The translations under genes and the position numbers were made by a program. Below are positions 30,329 through 38,478 of a DNA stretch of 64,000 bases, piece after piece. Source of the stretch: Hymenobacter jeollabukensis (GTDB lineage Bacteria > Bacteroidota > Bacteroidia > Cytophagales > Hymenobacteraceae); assembly GCF_005771675.1 (NCBI RefSeq), contig NZ_VAJM01000011.1, positions 62,001 to 126,000 of the forward strand, written 5' to 3'. The notes beneath the pieces are model-generated. The model searched no databases. It had not been told where the DNA came from and saw nothing but the letters and a program-made list of their open reading frames with translations. How positions within the stretch are numbered: position 1 is the first letter of the stretch; the number at the start of each line of letters is the position of its first letter.

Positions 30329-31993
30329 TTACGATTTGCGCGTACCGGGCGCGGCGGGCTTCACTTTCTGGGTATCGACCACGCTGTTGAGGTACTCCTC
30401 GATGTTGGTGTAGCCGTCGTTGTCACGGTCCTTGGCCGCGTCGGCGGCATCCTTGGGGTTCAGGCCATGCTTTTTCTCCCAGTCGTCGGGCATGCCGTCC
30501 TTGTCCGAGTCCACGTAGGGCTTGCCCTTGTACTCGGGGTAGCCGCCCACCTGCTGCGGGTCGGTGATGATGCCCTGCTTGTAGGAATCGGCGGGCAGGC
30601 GGCGCTTGATGTAGGGGTTGACCGGGGTGTCCTTGGCGTCCTTGGCGTACACGATTTTGCCGGTGCGCACTTCCTCCACGATGCGGGCGTCGACGGCGTC
30701 GCGCCGGGGCAGGGCGGCGCCCACGTTGTCGAGCACGTAACGGTAGGCCTCCTGGGCCGACAGCACCGTGCCCACGTTGGGCATGGCGAAGGGTTTGTCG
30801 GTGCGGATGGCGGCCAGTATTTTCTCCGGCTCGGCCACGTCTTCGAGCTGCACGCCCCCGGCCCAGTTGTCCTTGGTCACCTTCTCGTTGCCCTCGATGA
30901 CGTTGCCGGCCACGTAGGCTTTGCCATACACCTGGCCCAGGGCCTTGTCACGGCTGGCCTCGGCCTTGAGGATGCGGAAGCTGATGGGCTGGTCGAGCGG
31001 CGTAATCGGGCCGGGCTTGTAGTAGTTGTTCACGAAGTTGTACTCCGAGCGGTTGTCGCCGCCGTCGGCCGAGCGGTTCCACCAGTTGAACACCACGTTG
31101 TTGGCGAAGTTGAAGTCGCCGTACATGCCCACCGAGGGGTTGCGGCTGATGTTGTTGGCCCAGAGGTTGCGCACGAAGGCGCTGTTCAGCCCCCCGATGG
31201 TGCTGCCGAAGGCGTGGTTGTAGGTGTCGAGGCCCTCCGAGAAAATCGAGTTCTGGATGGTCACGTTCACCGTCGGCAGCTTGTCGGCCTTGCCCGTTTC
31301 GGGATTGTGGTACACGTGCCGGTACATCGACATGTTCTCGTCCAGGCCCCACGAAGCCGAGACGTGGTCGATGATGATGTTGCCGATGCCGTTGCCGCCC
31401 AGCCCGTCGTCGCGGCGGCCCACTTCGGTGGCCCCGCGGCGGAAGCGCAGGTAGCGGATAACCACGTCGTGGGTGTCAATCCACAAGGACTCCCCGGCCA
31501 CGCACACCCCGTCGCCGGGCGCCGTCTGGCCCGCAATGGTGATGTAGGGCGCCCGGATGCTGATGGGGCTTTTGAGCCGGATGATGCCGGCTACGTTGAA
31601 GACCACCGTGCGGGCGCCGCCCTGCTCACAGGCCTCGCGCAAGGTGCCCGGGCCGCTGTCGTCCAGGCTGGTCACCACGAACACCTTACCCCCGCGCCCG
31701 CCGAACGCGTACGCCCCGCCGCCCTCGGCACCCGGAAACGCCGTGACCTTGGCCTGCGGCAAATCCGAAGGCTTGGCCGCCCAGGGCACGTAGGGCTTGC
31801 CCTGCTTGGCTTCCTGCTCGATGATGGGCAGGGCCTTGGCCCAGGCTTCGTCGGAGTGCTTCTGCGCATCGGCCAGCAGCGCGTCGGCCTTGGCCTGCAC
31901 GTCGGGCGGAATGGTAGGGTACTGGGCCAGCGCGGGCTGGGCCGCGCAAGCCGCCGCGGCGGTAACGGAGAGGAAAAGCAGGCGGGTTTTCAT
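30329..31993 (-). CDS. PL1-type pectate lyase with C-terminal calcium-binding repeats
   Basis: 554 residues with signal peptide MKTRLLFLSVTAAAACAAQP. The beta-helix starts at AFPGAEGGGAYAFGGRGGKV, typical of Bacteroidota PL1 enzymes. Further markers are GTLREACEQGGARTVVFNVA, IIIDHVSASWGLDENMSMY (Ca2+/substrate cleft Asp-His) and VIRYLRFRRG. PL1 enzymes cut polygalacturonate by beta-elimination. The tail has DSDKDGMPDDWEKKHGLNPK and DRDNDGYTNIEEYLN, two Asp-rich thrombospondin-type-3/dockerin-like calcium loops. It likely attacks the homogalacturonan backbone of the pectin targeted by this locus. Confidence 0.92.
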   Translation of the reverse strand: MKTRLLFLSVTAAAACAAQPALAQYPTIPPDVQAKADALLADAQKHSDEAWAKALPIIEQEAKQGKPYVPWAAKPSDLPQAKVTAFPGAEGGGAYAFGGRGGKVFVVTSLDDSGPGTLREACEQGGARTVVFNVAGIIRLKSPISIRAPYITIAGQTAPGDGVCVAGESLWIDTHDVVIRYLRFRRGATEVGRRDDGLGGNGIGNIIIDHVSASWGLDENMSMYRHVYHNPETGKADKLPTVNVTIQNSIFSEGLDTYNHAFGSTIGGLNSAFVRNLWANNISRNPSVGMYGDFNFANNVVFNWWNRSADGGDNRSEYNFVNNYYKPGPITPLDQPISFRILKAEASRDKALGQVYGKAYVAGNVIEGNEKVTKDNWAGGVQLEDVAEPEKILAAIRTDKPFAMPNVGTVLSAQEAYRYVLDNVGAALPRRDAVDARIVEEVRTGKIVYAKDAKDTPVNPYIKRRLPADSYKQGIITDPQQVGGYPEYKGKPYVDSDKDGMPDDWEKKHGLNPKDAADAAKDRDNDGYTNIEEYLNSVVDTQKVKPAAPGTRKS

Positions 31994-32008
31994 GCGGGTC
32001 GGGTAGGT

Positions 32009-32034
32009 GTAGCGCGGGCTTTAGCCCGCGTTTT
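32009..32034. repeat. Short hairpin repeat GTAGCGCGGGCTTTAGCCCGCG
   Basis: CGCGGGCT (32013-32020) pairs perfectly with AGCCCGCG (32023-32030) and is followed by TTTT on the plus strand. It resembles the start of family D (GTAGCGC). It lies in the 138-bp gap between the isomerase gene and the pectate lyase gene. Confidence 0.65.
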
Positions 32035-32131
32035 GCAGAACATTTACGGCAGGTGGTGCTGACGTCGAAGCTACTGTCAAACGGACGCAGGCTGGACCGA
32101 AGGTCAGCGAAGTTAAGCCCCTCTTCTTGAC

Positions 32132-33802
32132 TTAGTTGGCCAAAGTAGCCAGCTCGATGTCCTGGGGCACGGCGCGGGGCGTGAGGCCTTCCACGGCGCC
32201 GCAAAAGTGTACCTGCAGGCCCATTTCGGCCAGCGCGGCGGCTTTGATGCGGCAGGCGGCGTGGGCCTGGGCCTCGTCGGCGGCGTACACCACCTGAATG
32301 TGGTTGGCCTTGTGGCGGGCCATCATCTGGTCGCGGGTCACGCCTTTCAGCGTGGCGTGCATGATGGGCCACTGCGGGGTGGTTTCCTGCCAGCGGCGCT
32401 GGGTTTCGGCTTCGGGCAGCTGCACGGCCTCGCCCACGCCCAGGTCGCAGTGCAGCGCGTTGTCCTGCACGTACACCCGGCTCCAGACGATGGGGCCCGG
32501 GCGGCTCACGCCCTTCAGGCTGCCCCCGCCGAGGCGGAAGTACATGGGCGGCTGCCGCTCGGAGCTGGCGCCCCGGTAGCCGCCCGCGAAGTGGGCCGGC
32601 GGGGCCGCGCCCGAAATCAAAAACACCCACACGAACTCCTCGCCCGCGCCGGTATTAAAGTTCTGGCCCCAGCGCAAATCGTGCAGGGTGGTTTCGCCCG
32701 ACAGGCCCAGCTCCTGCCAGAGCCCGTAGGTCAGCAGCGCGTCGAGGCCGGCGCACTCGTCCACTTCGTTGAAGTGCGGCAGGGCTTGCCCGGCGTACAG
32801 CTCGCGGCCATCGGCGCTGAAAACGGGCGGACGGTCCTGGTTGTTCAGGAGGCCTTCCACCAGGTCGCTGGCCACGGTGAGGTCCTTCAGGCCCTGCTGG
32901 TACTGAATACCGATGGTGGCGCAGCCGAACTCATCGGCGAGGCGCACGGCGGCTACGTACATCTTGCACTGCTCCAGCGTCTGCGCTTCGGTCAACTCGG
33001 TGGCTTCGTCGGTGCCCCAGTTGAACGTCATGCCCTTGGCCAGCAGCCAGTCGAGCACCTGCCGGGCCTCCTGGTCGGTGACGGTGCGCATGGCGGCGTA
33101 CAACGTCGATTGGCTCAGGCGCTCCTTGAAGAGGCCGGTGGCGTGCAGCAGCTCGTCGGGCACGATGGCGTTGTACATGCCCATGCAGCCCTCGTCGAAC
33201 ACGCCCATGATGGCCTTGTCCTGGCGCAGCCGGCGGCCGAAGGCGCGGCCCTGCTCTTCCTCGGCGGCGGGCAGCTGCACGGCGCTCAGGCTGCGCACGT
33301 GGCTGGCGTCCTGGGTGATGCTGCCGGTGCTCAGCCACTGGCGCAGGCCCTGCTCGAAGAACGCGTCGGTGAAGTCCTCGCTCCAGAGGGTGCTGTACTT
33401 CACACCGGCCTTGGTGAGGCAGCCGTTCAGGTTCAGCATCCCCACCAGCCCGGGCCACTGCCCGCTCCAGTTGGCCACCGTCAGGATGGGGCCGCGGTGG
33501 GTGGTGAGGCCGGCCAGCACGTGGTGCGAGTACTGCCACACGCTCTCGGCCACGATGAGCGGCTGCGCGGGGTTGAGCTGGCGAAACACTTCCATGCCCA
33601 TCTTCTGCGAGTCGAGGAAGCCGTGGCGCTTGTCGGGGTCGTAGGCGTGGGCGCGGCGCACCGTGTAGCCCTGGCGGGCCAGGGCGGCGGTCAGCAGTTC
33701 TTCCATGGCCTGCTGGGCGGCCCAGCAGTCTTGGTTGGCGGCCAGGCGCAGGTCGCCGCTGGCGAGGAGGAGGACTTCGTTCGGGGGAAAGTTCGGGGCC
33801 AC
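32132..33802 (-). CDS. L-fucose/L-arabinose isomerase family protein
   Basis: 556 residues without signal peptide, so cytoplasmic. The N-terminal part ([38 protein letters not shown]) and central motifs ([54 protein letters not shown]) follow the three-domain layout of fucose-isomerase-like proteins, which bind a divalent metal through Glu, Asp and His. It should convert an imported aldose such as L-fucose, L-galactose or D-arabinose to the ketose (inference). It is the first gene of the long minus-strand series, transcribed away from the AraC regulator, making it a likely regulated promoter-proximal gene. Confidence 0.8.
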   Translation of the reverse strand: MAPNFPPNEVLLLASGDLRLAANQDCWAAQQAMEELLTAALARQGYTVRRAHAYDPDKRHGFLDSQKMGMEVFRQLNPAQPLIVAESVWQYSHHVLAGLTTHRGPILTVANWSGQWPGLVGMLNLNGCLTKAGVKYSTLWSEDFTDAFFEQGLRQWLSTGSITQDASHVRSLSAVQLPAAEEEQGRAFGRRLRQDKAIMGVFDEGCMGMYNAIVPDELLHATGLFKERLSQSTLYAAMRTVTDQEARQVLDWLLAKGMTFNWGTDEATELTEAQTLEQCKMYVAAVRLADEFGCATIGIQYQQGLKDLTVASDLVEGLLNNQDRPPVFSADGRELYAGQALPHFNEVDECAGLDALLTYGLWQELGLSGETTLHDLRWGQNFNTGAGEEFVWVFLISGAAPPAHFAGGYRGASSERQPPMYFRLGGGSLKGVSRPGPIVWSRVYVQDNALHCDLGVGEAVQLPEAETQRRWQETTPQWPIMHATLKGVTRDQMMARHKANHIQVVYAADEAQAHAACRIKAAALAEMGLQVHFCGAVEGLTPRAVPQDIELATLAN

Positions 33803-34466
33803 GTCGGAGCAGGGTTTTGAGGTGGGGAGGCAAGGGCCGGCAGCCGGGGCCGGGCAGGCGGCGGGCGGGCGCGGGAGCCGTTCGACTCACCGGCCATTTG
33901 CCGCCGCAGACTTCAATGGCAAATATGCGGGGTGCCCGCCCCGGCCTCCTCCCGCTTATTATCTACTTAGTATAGGATGTTAGCATGGGGCTTTTTCGCC
34001 CACCAGCCACCGCGCCGCCGGGTTTCTTTCGCCTTTCCCCAAGCCGCCGAACCGCGCTTTTCGCCACCCGTCCGCAAGCCCGAAATCGATTTAAATTCAG
34101 CAGCAAATCAGCGCTGAACAGCGGCTATATAGGCCCACCCGCCGTGTGTGGGCGCTTTCCGAACATGAAGAAAAAGTTAAGCGGGCAGTAGTCTACAGGA
34201 GAGTATCGGCTACCCCGGCCTCTACTTTAGTAAGTACGCACTAACCCGGAGTGCTCCGGCTGCCCCTCGGGCGGCCTGCTCGCCGGGCAGGATAATATCC
34301 TAGAGTGCGGCGCCGGAACCGCCGACGCCTTCCCGTAGTCCAACTTCTGAGTCCAACTCGTTCCCGTTTGCGCGGCGCCCACTCGCCGCTTCCCACCTGA
34401 CCAGGGCCGGTGCTTCCCACTCCCGGCCCGCCGAACGCTCACCCAGACCGCTCACCGCATTCCCAC
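33803..34466. promoter_or_regulatory. Divergent 664-bp regulatory gap between isomerase and AraC genes
   Basis: This is the only divergent gap with the regulator on one side and the long enzyme series on the other, so it should hold the main promoters. Visible elements: inverted repeat ATTTGCC/GGCAAAT (33896-33924, 15-nt spacer) about 100 bp upstream of the isomerase start, a perfect CCGGAG-TG-CTCCGG palindrome (34246-34259), and GGATAATATCC (34290-34300). The stretch around 33950-34200 is more AT-rich than its flanks. I could not find a full TTTG...TAnnTTTG promoter on either strand. Confidence 0.4.
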
Positions 34467-35360
34467 ATGAAGGCTCACTTCCACAAAATTCCGATCAGCT
34501 CGCAAAACTCCTTCAGCATCCGCCACGACGTGAAGCCCAACTTCGGCACCATCTGGCACTACCACCCCGAGCTGGAGCTGCACTACGTAATTAAGGGCGA
34601 AGGCGTGCGCCTGATCGGCGACAACATCAGCAACTTCTCGGCCGGCGAAATCGTGCTGGTGGGCCAGAACCTGCCCCACACCTGGCGCTGCCGCGAGGAG
34701 TACTTCCAGAACGACCCGGAGCTGGAAGTGGAGGCCGTCGTGATTCAGTTCATGCCCGAGTGCCTGGGCCGCTACCTGCTGGGTTTGCCCGAAGCCTACC
34801 TGGTGCCCAAGCTGTTCGAGAAGGCCAAGAGCGGGCTGCTCATCACCGGCGAGGCCCGCGAGCAGCTGGCCCCGCTGATGCGCCGCGCCGTGGAAGCCAC
34901 CGACCTGGACCGCATCATCATCTTCCTCTCCATCCTGAAGATTCTGTCGGAAACCAACGAGGTGGAAACCATTGCCTCCAAGCACCACGCCTTCACGCAG
35001 TCCAACGAGTCGGACACGATGCGCATCAACAAGGTGTGCAACTACACCCTCTCCAACTACCGCAACGAAATCACGCTGGAAGAAGTGGCCAGCATCAGCA
35101 ATCTGAGCGTCACCTCGTTCTGCCGCTACTTCAAGCTCATCACCAAGAAGACGTACTACGATTTCCTGATCGAAATCCGCATCAGCCAGGCCTGCCGCCT
35201 GCTCATTGAGGACAAGCTGCCCACCGAGGTCATCTGCTTCGACTGCGGCTTCAACAACGTGTCGAACTTCTACCGGCACTTCAAGAAAATCACCAAAATG
35301 ACGCCCCTGGAGTACAAGCGCAAGTACCTGCGCAACTACCGGGAGCTGGTGGCGGCGTAA
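34467..35360 (+). CDS. AraC family transcriptional regulator with cupin sensor domain
   Basis: 297 residues from MKAHFHKIPISSQNSFSIRH. The N-terminal half is a cupin (IWHYHPELELHYVIKGEGVR, GEIVLVGQNLPHTWRC) whose His residues could bind a sugar. The C-terminal half has two helix-turn-helix motifs: ITLEEVASISNLSVTSFCRY and TEVICFDCGFNNVSNFYRHF, followed by KITKMTPLEYKRKY. No membrane segment. It is the only regulator in the window and sits centrally, so it probably controls the flanking operons in response to a cytoplasmic sugar (inference). An upstream in-frame ATG at 34410 gives an extension with no family similarity. Its stop is immediately followed by a large inverted repeat. Confidence 0.9.
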   Translation: MKAHFHKIPISSQNSFSIRHDVKPNFGTIWHYHPELELHYVIKGEGVRLIGDNISNFSAGEIVLVGQNLPHTWRCREEYFQNDPELEVEAVVIQFMPECLGRYLLGLPEAYLVPKLFEKAKSGLLITGEAREQLAPLMRRAVEATDLDRIIIFLSILKILSETNEVETIASKHHAFTQSNESDTMRINKVCNYTLSNYRNEITLEEVASISNLSVTSFCRYFKLITKKTYYDFLIEIRISQACRLLIEDKLPTEVICFDCGFNNVSNFYRHFKKITKMTPLEYKRKYLRNYRELVAA

Positions 35361-35579
35361 GGGCCTCACCCCCCGGCCCCCTCTCCCGTGGAGAGGGGGA
35401 GCCTGACGTCAGCAACGACAGCGGCCCCAATGCGCTCAGGCGCATTGGGGCCGCTTGCAGTTCCGGCTAATTTTACTCAAGCAGCTGTACCTCAGTCGCG
35501 CCAGGAGCGGCGGGGTGGCTGAGGTTGCTGGCGTTAGGCTCCCCCTCTCCACGGGAGAGGGGGCCGGGGGGTGAGGCCC
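35361..35579. repeat. Inverted repeat family F (GGGCCTCACCCCCCGGCCCC), flush with both stop codons
   Basis: Perfect 43-bp arms at 35361-35403 and 35537-35579. The left arm begins at the base after the TAA of the AraC gene; the right arm ends on the last base of the TAG of the aldolase gene. A separate strong hairpin is nested at 35420-35455. Confidence 0.93.
35420..35455. terminator. Terminator-like hairpin between convergent genes
   Basis: AGCGGCCCCAATGCGC (35420-35435) and its complement (35440-35455) form a perfect 16-bp stem with loop TCAG. No poly-T run follows directly, so function as a Rho-independent terminator is likely but not certain. Confidence 0.6.
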
Positions 35580-36505
35580 TACGCCGCCCACTCCAGGTCC
35601 TTGCGCAGGTTGCTGTAGTCGAGGCAGAGGGTTTCCACGCCCTTGCGCACGCTGCTGGACAAGGTGCCCACTTTGCGGCGGGTGAAGGTGGAAATATCGA
35701 TGCCGCGCTGCTTGAGGGAGTACTTGGCCACGATGGGGTACACGTTGTGCATCACGCCCATGTTGCGCACGAAGAAGCGCTGCACCTCGGCTACCTCGGC
35801 CGTCAGGTAGGGGTTGTCGTAGTTGTTGCAGAGCCACACGATGAGCTCGGGAAAGAAGTTGCCCTGAATGCAGGACAGCCCCGCCGCCCCGGCCTTGAGC
35901 GACTCCACCGCATGCACCATGTAGGCGTCGTAGAGGCCGAACTGGTGGCCTTCGACGGCGGCCAGCTTCTGGCGCACCTGCTCGATGTCGAGGCAGGTAT
36001 CCTTGTGGTAGATGACGCGGCCGGTCTGCACGAAGGCGCGCAGCTGCTCGGCCGAGAGCAGACGCTTGTAGGGCTCGGGGCATTCGTAGAAGCCCAGCGG
36101 AATGCCGCTGGTCTGCTCCAGCAGCTGAAACACCCGCTCGTTGAACACCTCGTCGGACGCCTGCTGCGGCGCCAGCAGGCCGGTAATGGCAATGACGGCC
36201 TCGGTGCCGGCGCCGTAGACCTTCTTGACGAAATCGGCCTGCTCGGTGAGCGTGCCGGCGAAGGTGCCGGTGGCCACCACGGGCACGGCCCCGTCGACCA
36301 CGTCCACCACGTGGCGGATGGTCTGCAGCCGCTCATCGGCGCTGAGCTCGAACATCTCGCTCGAGAGACAGTTGGCAAACAAACCAGCGGCGCCGGCCTT
36401 TAAGTACAACTCCGTCAGGCGGGTAAGTGCCGGGTAGTCGACTTGCCCGTCGCTCTGAAAAGGCGTGAGCATGACCGGGATAAATCCCTTGCGCGATTTT
36501 TCCAT
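35579..36505 (-). CDS. DapA/NanA family aldolase (dihydrodipicolinate synthase-like)
   Basis: 308 residues from MEKSRKGFIPVMLTPFQSDG. A TIM barrel with IPLGFYECPEPYKRLLS (catalytic Tyr) and GRVIYHKDTCLD (Schiff-base Lys). The usual GTTGE loop reads LFANCLSSEMFELSADER. No signal peptide. Members include dihydrodipicolinate synthase, N-acetylneuraminate lyase and keto-deoxy-sugar-acid aldolases; the locus context favours the last two types (inference). The next gene upstream is a symporter 79 bp away, as in sialic acid or sugar acid uptake modules. An in-frame ATG at 36553 extends into a stretch with no similarity to the family. Confidence 0.85.
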   Translation of the reverse strand: MEKSRKGFIPVMLTPFQSDGQVDYPALTRLTELYLKAGAAGLFANCLSSEMFELSADERLQTIRHVVDVVDGAVPVVATGTFAGTLTEQADFVKKVYGAGTEAVIAITGLLAPQQASDEVFNERVFQLLEQTSGIPLGFYECPEPYKRLLSAEQLRAFVQTGRVIYHKDTCLDIEQVRQKLAAVEGHQFGLYDAYMVHAVESLKAGAAGLSCIQGNFFPELIVWLCNNYDNPYLTAEVAEVQRFFVRNMGVMHNVYPIVAKYSLKQRGIDISTFTRRKVGTLSSSVRKGVETLCLDYSNLRKDLEWAA

Positions 36506-36584
36506 TTCCTTGAATCCAGTCTTATGAGGGTCGGCGGGCGCGATAGGGCCCACCGGGTTGGGGTTGCAGCGTGAGGCCGCCGGG

Positions 36585-38180
36585 CTAGACCACCGAGTGG
36601 CGGGCCGGCGCCGGGGTTTCTTGTAAGGGTTTGGGGCGGCGCAGCTTGCCGAGCAGCAGGCCGATAAGGAAAATCGTGAGCGTACCCACGACGATAATCA
36701 TGCTCTTGTGCAGCGGGTTTCGGAAAGCGGCCAGCTCCTCAGGCAGCTTGCCCGAAAAGGTCATCCACAGAATCACCAGCACGCCGATGATGGTAGCCGT
36801 CAGCGCCTCCGCGTTGCCGGTCTGCCGGCTGATGACGCCCAGCAGGAACAAGCCCAGCATGCCGGCCGCGAAGATGCCCGACAGCTCCCACCACACGTCC
36901 AGCACGCTCTTGACGCCAATCATGGCAATGCCCACGCCCATGCCCGCCAGCCCGACCACCACCGTGCCGATGTGCAGCAGCCGCAGCATCTGCCGGCCGC
37001 TCAGCTCGGGCCGGAAGTAGCGCTGGTAGATGTCGGCGGTGAAGACGGTGGCCGAGGCGTTCATGCCCGAGCTGATGGTGCTCATGGCCGCCGACAGAAT
37101 GGCCGACACGATCAGGCCCACGAAGCCGGCCGGAATCTTGGTGACCATAAAATGCGGCATCACCTTGTCGCCGTAGTCGGCGGGCAGCAGCGCGGCGGCG
37201 GCCCGGCTGATTTCGGCGGCGGTGGCGCCGGGGTTGAGCTTTTCGGCGGCCACTTTCAGCTTCACGGCCTCAATCAGCTCGGGGTGCACCTGATAGTAGG
37301 CGTACAGGGCCGAGCCAATGACGAAAAAGAGCAACGAAGCGGGCACGTACAGCCACACGCACAGCCAGATGGACTTGGACGCCTGCTGGGCCGAAGCCGC
37401 CGTGTGGTAGCGCTGCACGTAGTTCTGGTCGACGCCGAAGTTGTTCAGGTTAATGAAGAAGCCGTAGAGCAGCACCACCCAGAACGTCGACTGCGTGAAA
37501 TCGGGCGCGAAACCGCCCAGGCTGAACTTGTCGTGCTGCTCGCCGATGCGCACCACGTCGGCCACGCCATTGGGCAGGTTGTCGACGACCAAGTACAGAA
37601 TCAGCGCGGCGCCGAAGGTTTTGATGACGCCCTGCACCACCTCCGTCCAGATAACGGCCTCGATGCCGCCCAGCACGGTGTAGACGATGATGCAGATGCC
37701 GGTGACGAGCATAATCAGCTCCATCGAAAAGCCCGTCAGCGCCTGCAGGGTGAGGGCAATGCCGAAGAAGATGGAGCCGATGCGGGCCAACTGCGTGAGC
37801 AGAAAGCAGATAACGGCGTAGGTGCGGGCCCAGCTGCCGAAGCGGTGCTCCAGGTGGGTGTAGGCCGATATTTCGCCGGTGCTACGGTAAAATGGTACAA
37901 AGTAGCGGGCCGCCACCCAGGCCGCCAGCGGCATCGAAAGGCTGAAGACGAAGGCGTTCCAGTTGGTGCCAAAAGCCTTGCCGGGCACGCCCAGAAAGGT
38001 GTTGCTGCTCAGAAACGTCGCGTAAATCGACAGCCCGATGGCCCAGCCCGGAATCAGGCCCGAAGCGCTGGAATACTGCTCCGGATTGACGTTGCGGCGG
38101 GAAAAGTACACTCCCACGGCCACCATACCGACCAGGTACAGGGCAATGATAACGAGGTCGAGGACGCGCAGATTGCTCAT
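36585..38180 (-). CDS. Sodium/solute symporter (SSS family), second
   Basis: 531 residues from MSNLRVLDLVIIALYLVGMV with about 13 membrane segments. TFLSSNTFLGVPGKAFGTNW and STGEISAYTHLEHRFGSWAR are SSS landmarks, and MSTISSGMNASATVFTADIY marks the TM8 Na+ site region (Ser/Thr-rich). It is more like the NanT/sialic-acid and glucose-type branch than the first symporter (inference from sequence layout). It is co-directional with the aldolase gene downstream. A candidate promoter box lies about 60 bp upstream. Confidence 0.9.
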   Translation of the reverse strand: MSNLRVLDLVIIALYLVGMVAVGVYFSRRNVNPEQYSSASGLIPGWAIGLSIYATFLSSNTFLGVPGKAFGTNWNAFVFSLSMPLAAWVAARYFVPFYRSTGEISAYTHLEHRFGSWARTYAVICFLLTQLARIGSIFFGIALTLQALTGFSMELIMLVTGICIIVYTVLGGIEAVIWTEVVQGVIKTFGAALILYLVVDNLPNGVADVVRIGEQHDKFSLGGFAPDFTQSTFWVVLLYGFFINLNNFGVDQNYVQRYHTAASAQQASKSIWLCVWLYVPASLLFFVIGSALYAYYQVHPELIEAVKLKVAAEKLNPGATAAEISRAAAALLPADYGDKVMPHFMVTKIPAGFVGLIVSAILSAAMSTISSGMNASATVFTADIYQRYFRPELSGRQMLRLLHIGTVVVGLAGMGVGIAMIGVKSVLDVWWELSGIFAAGMLGLFLLGVISRQTGNAEALTATIIGVLVILWMTFSGKLPEELAAFRNPLHKSMIIVVGTLTIFLIGLLLGKLRRPKPLQETPAPARHSVV

Positions 38181-38240
38181 GGTACAAGTTTGGGCAAAAT
38201 GCCGCGAATCGGCGCCGGCGAGGGGAGTTGGTGACTGTTA

Positions 38241-38248
38241 CAAATCTA
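38241..38248 (-). promoter_or_regulatory. Candidate Bacteroidota -7 promoter box upstream of symporter
   Basis: The minus strand reads TAGATTTG, matching the TAnnTTTG -7 consensus of the Bacteroidota sigma factor, about 60 bases before the start at 38180. I found no TTTG/TTG at the expected -33 spacing, so this is weak. Confidence 0.25.
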
Positions 38249-38338
38249 GCTTCGCGCTGAGCCCCTGCCGTGTATGATTTTCCCCGAGTATTGTAGCATC
38301 TTGTCTTCAGCGGTTTTAGAACGTCATATAGCGTTTGG

Positions 38339-38462
38339 AACGTCATGTCGAGCGAAGTCGAGACATCTCGCGTGCTGACTTCTGCAAGTAGTTTCTTCGT
38401 TCAACGAGCAGTTTACTATCCGCCATCAGCACGCGAGATGTCTCGACAAGCTCGACATGACA
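38339..38462. repeat. Palindromic repeat family A, copy 5
   Basis: Left arm AACGTCATGTCGAGCGAAGT then CGAGACATCTCGCGTGCTGA; right arm CAGCACGCGAGATGTCTCGA ending CTCGACATGAC. A fragment AGAACGTCAT also lies just left at 38318-38327. It fills most of the gap downstream of the second GH2 gene. Confidence 0.9.
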
Positions 38463-38478
38463 GGCTAACGGCTGCGCC

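Noticed and set aside
33985-34191. Small plus-strand open frame of 68 codons in the regulatory gap
   Set aside because: No family features or start signal; it ends in AT-rich DNA that more likely belongs to the promoter region.
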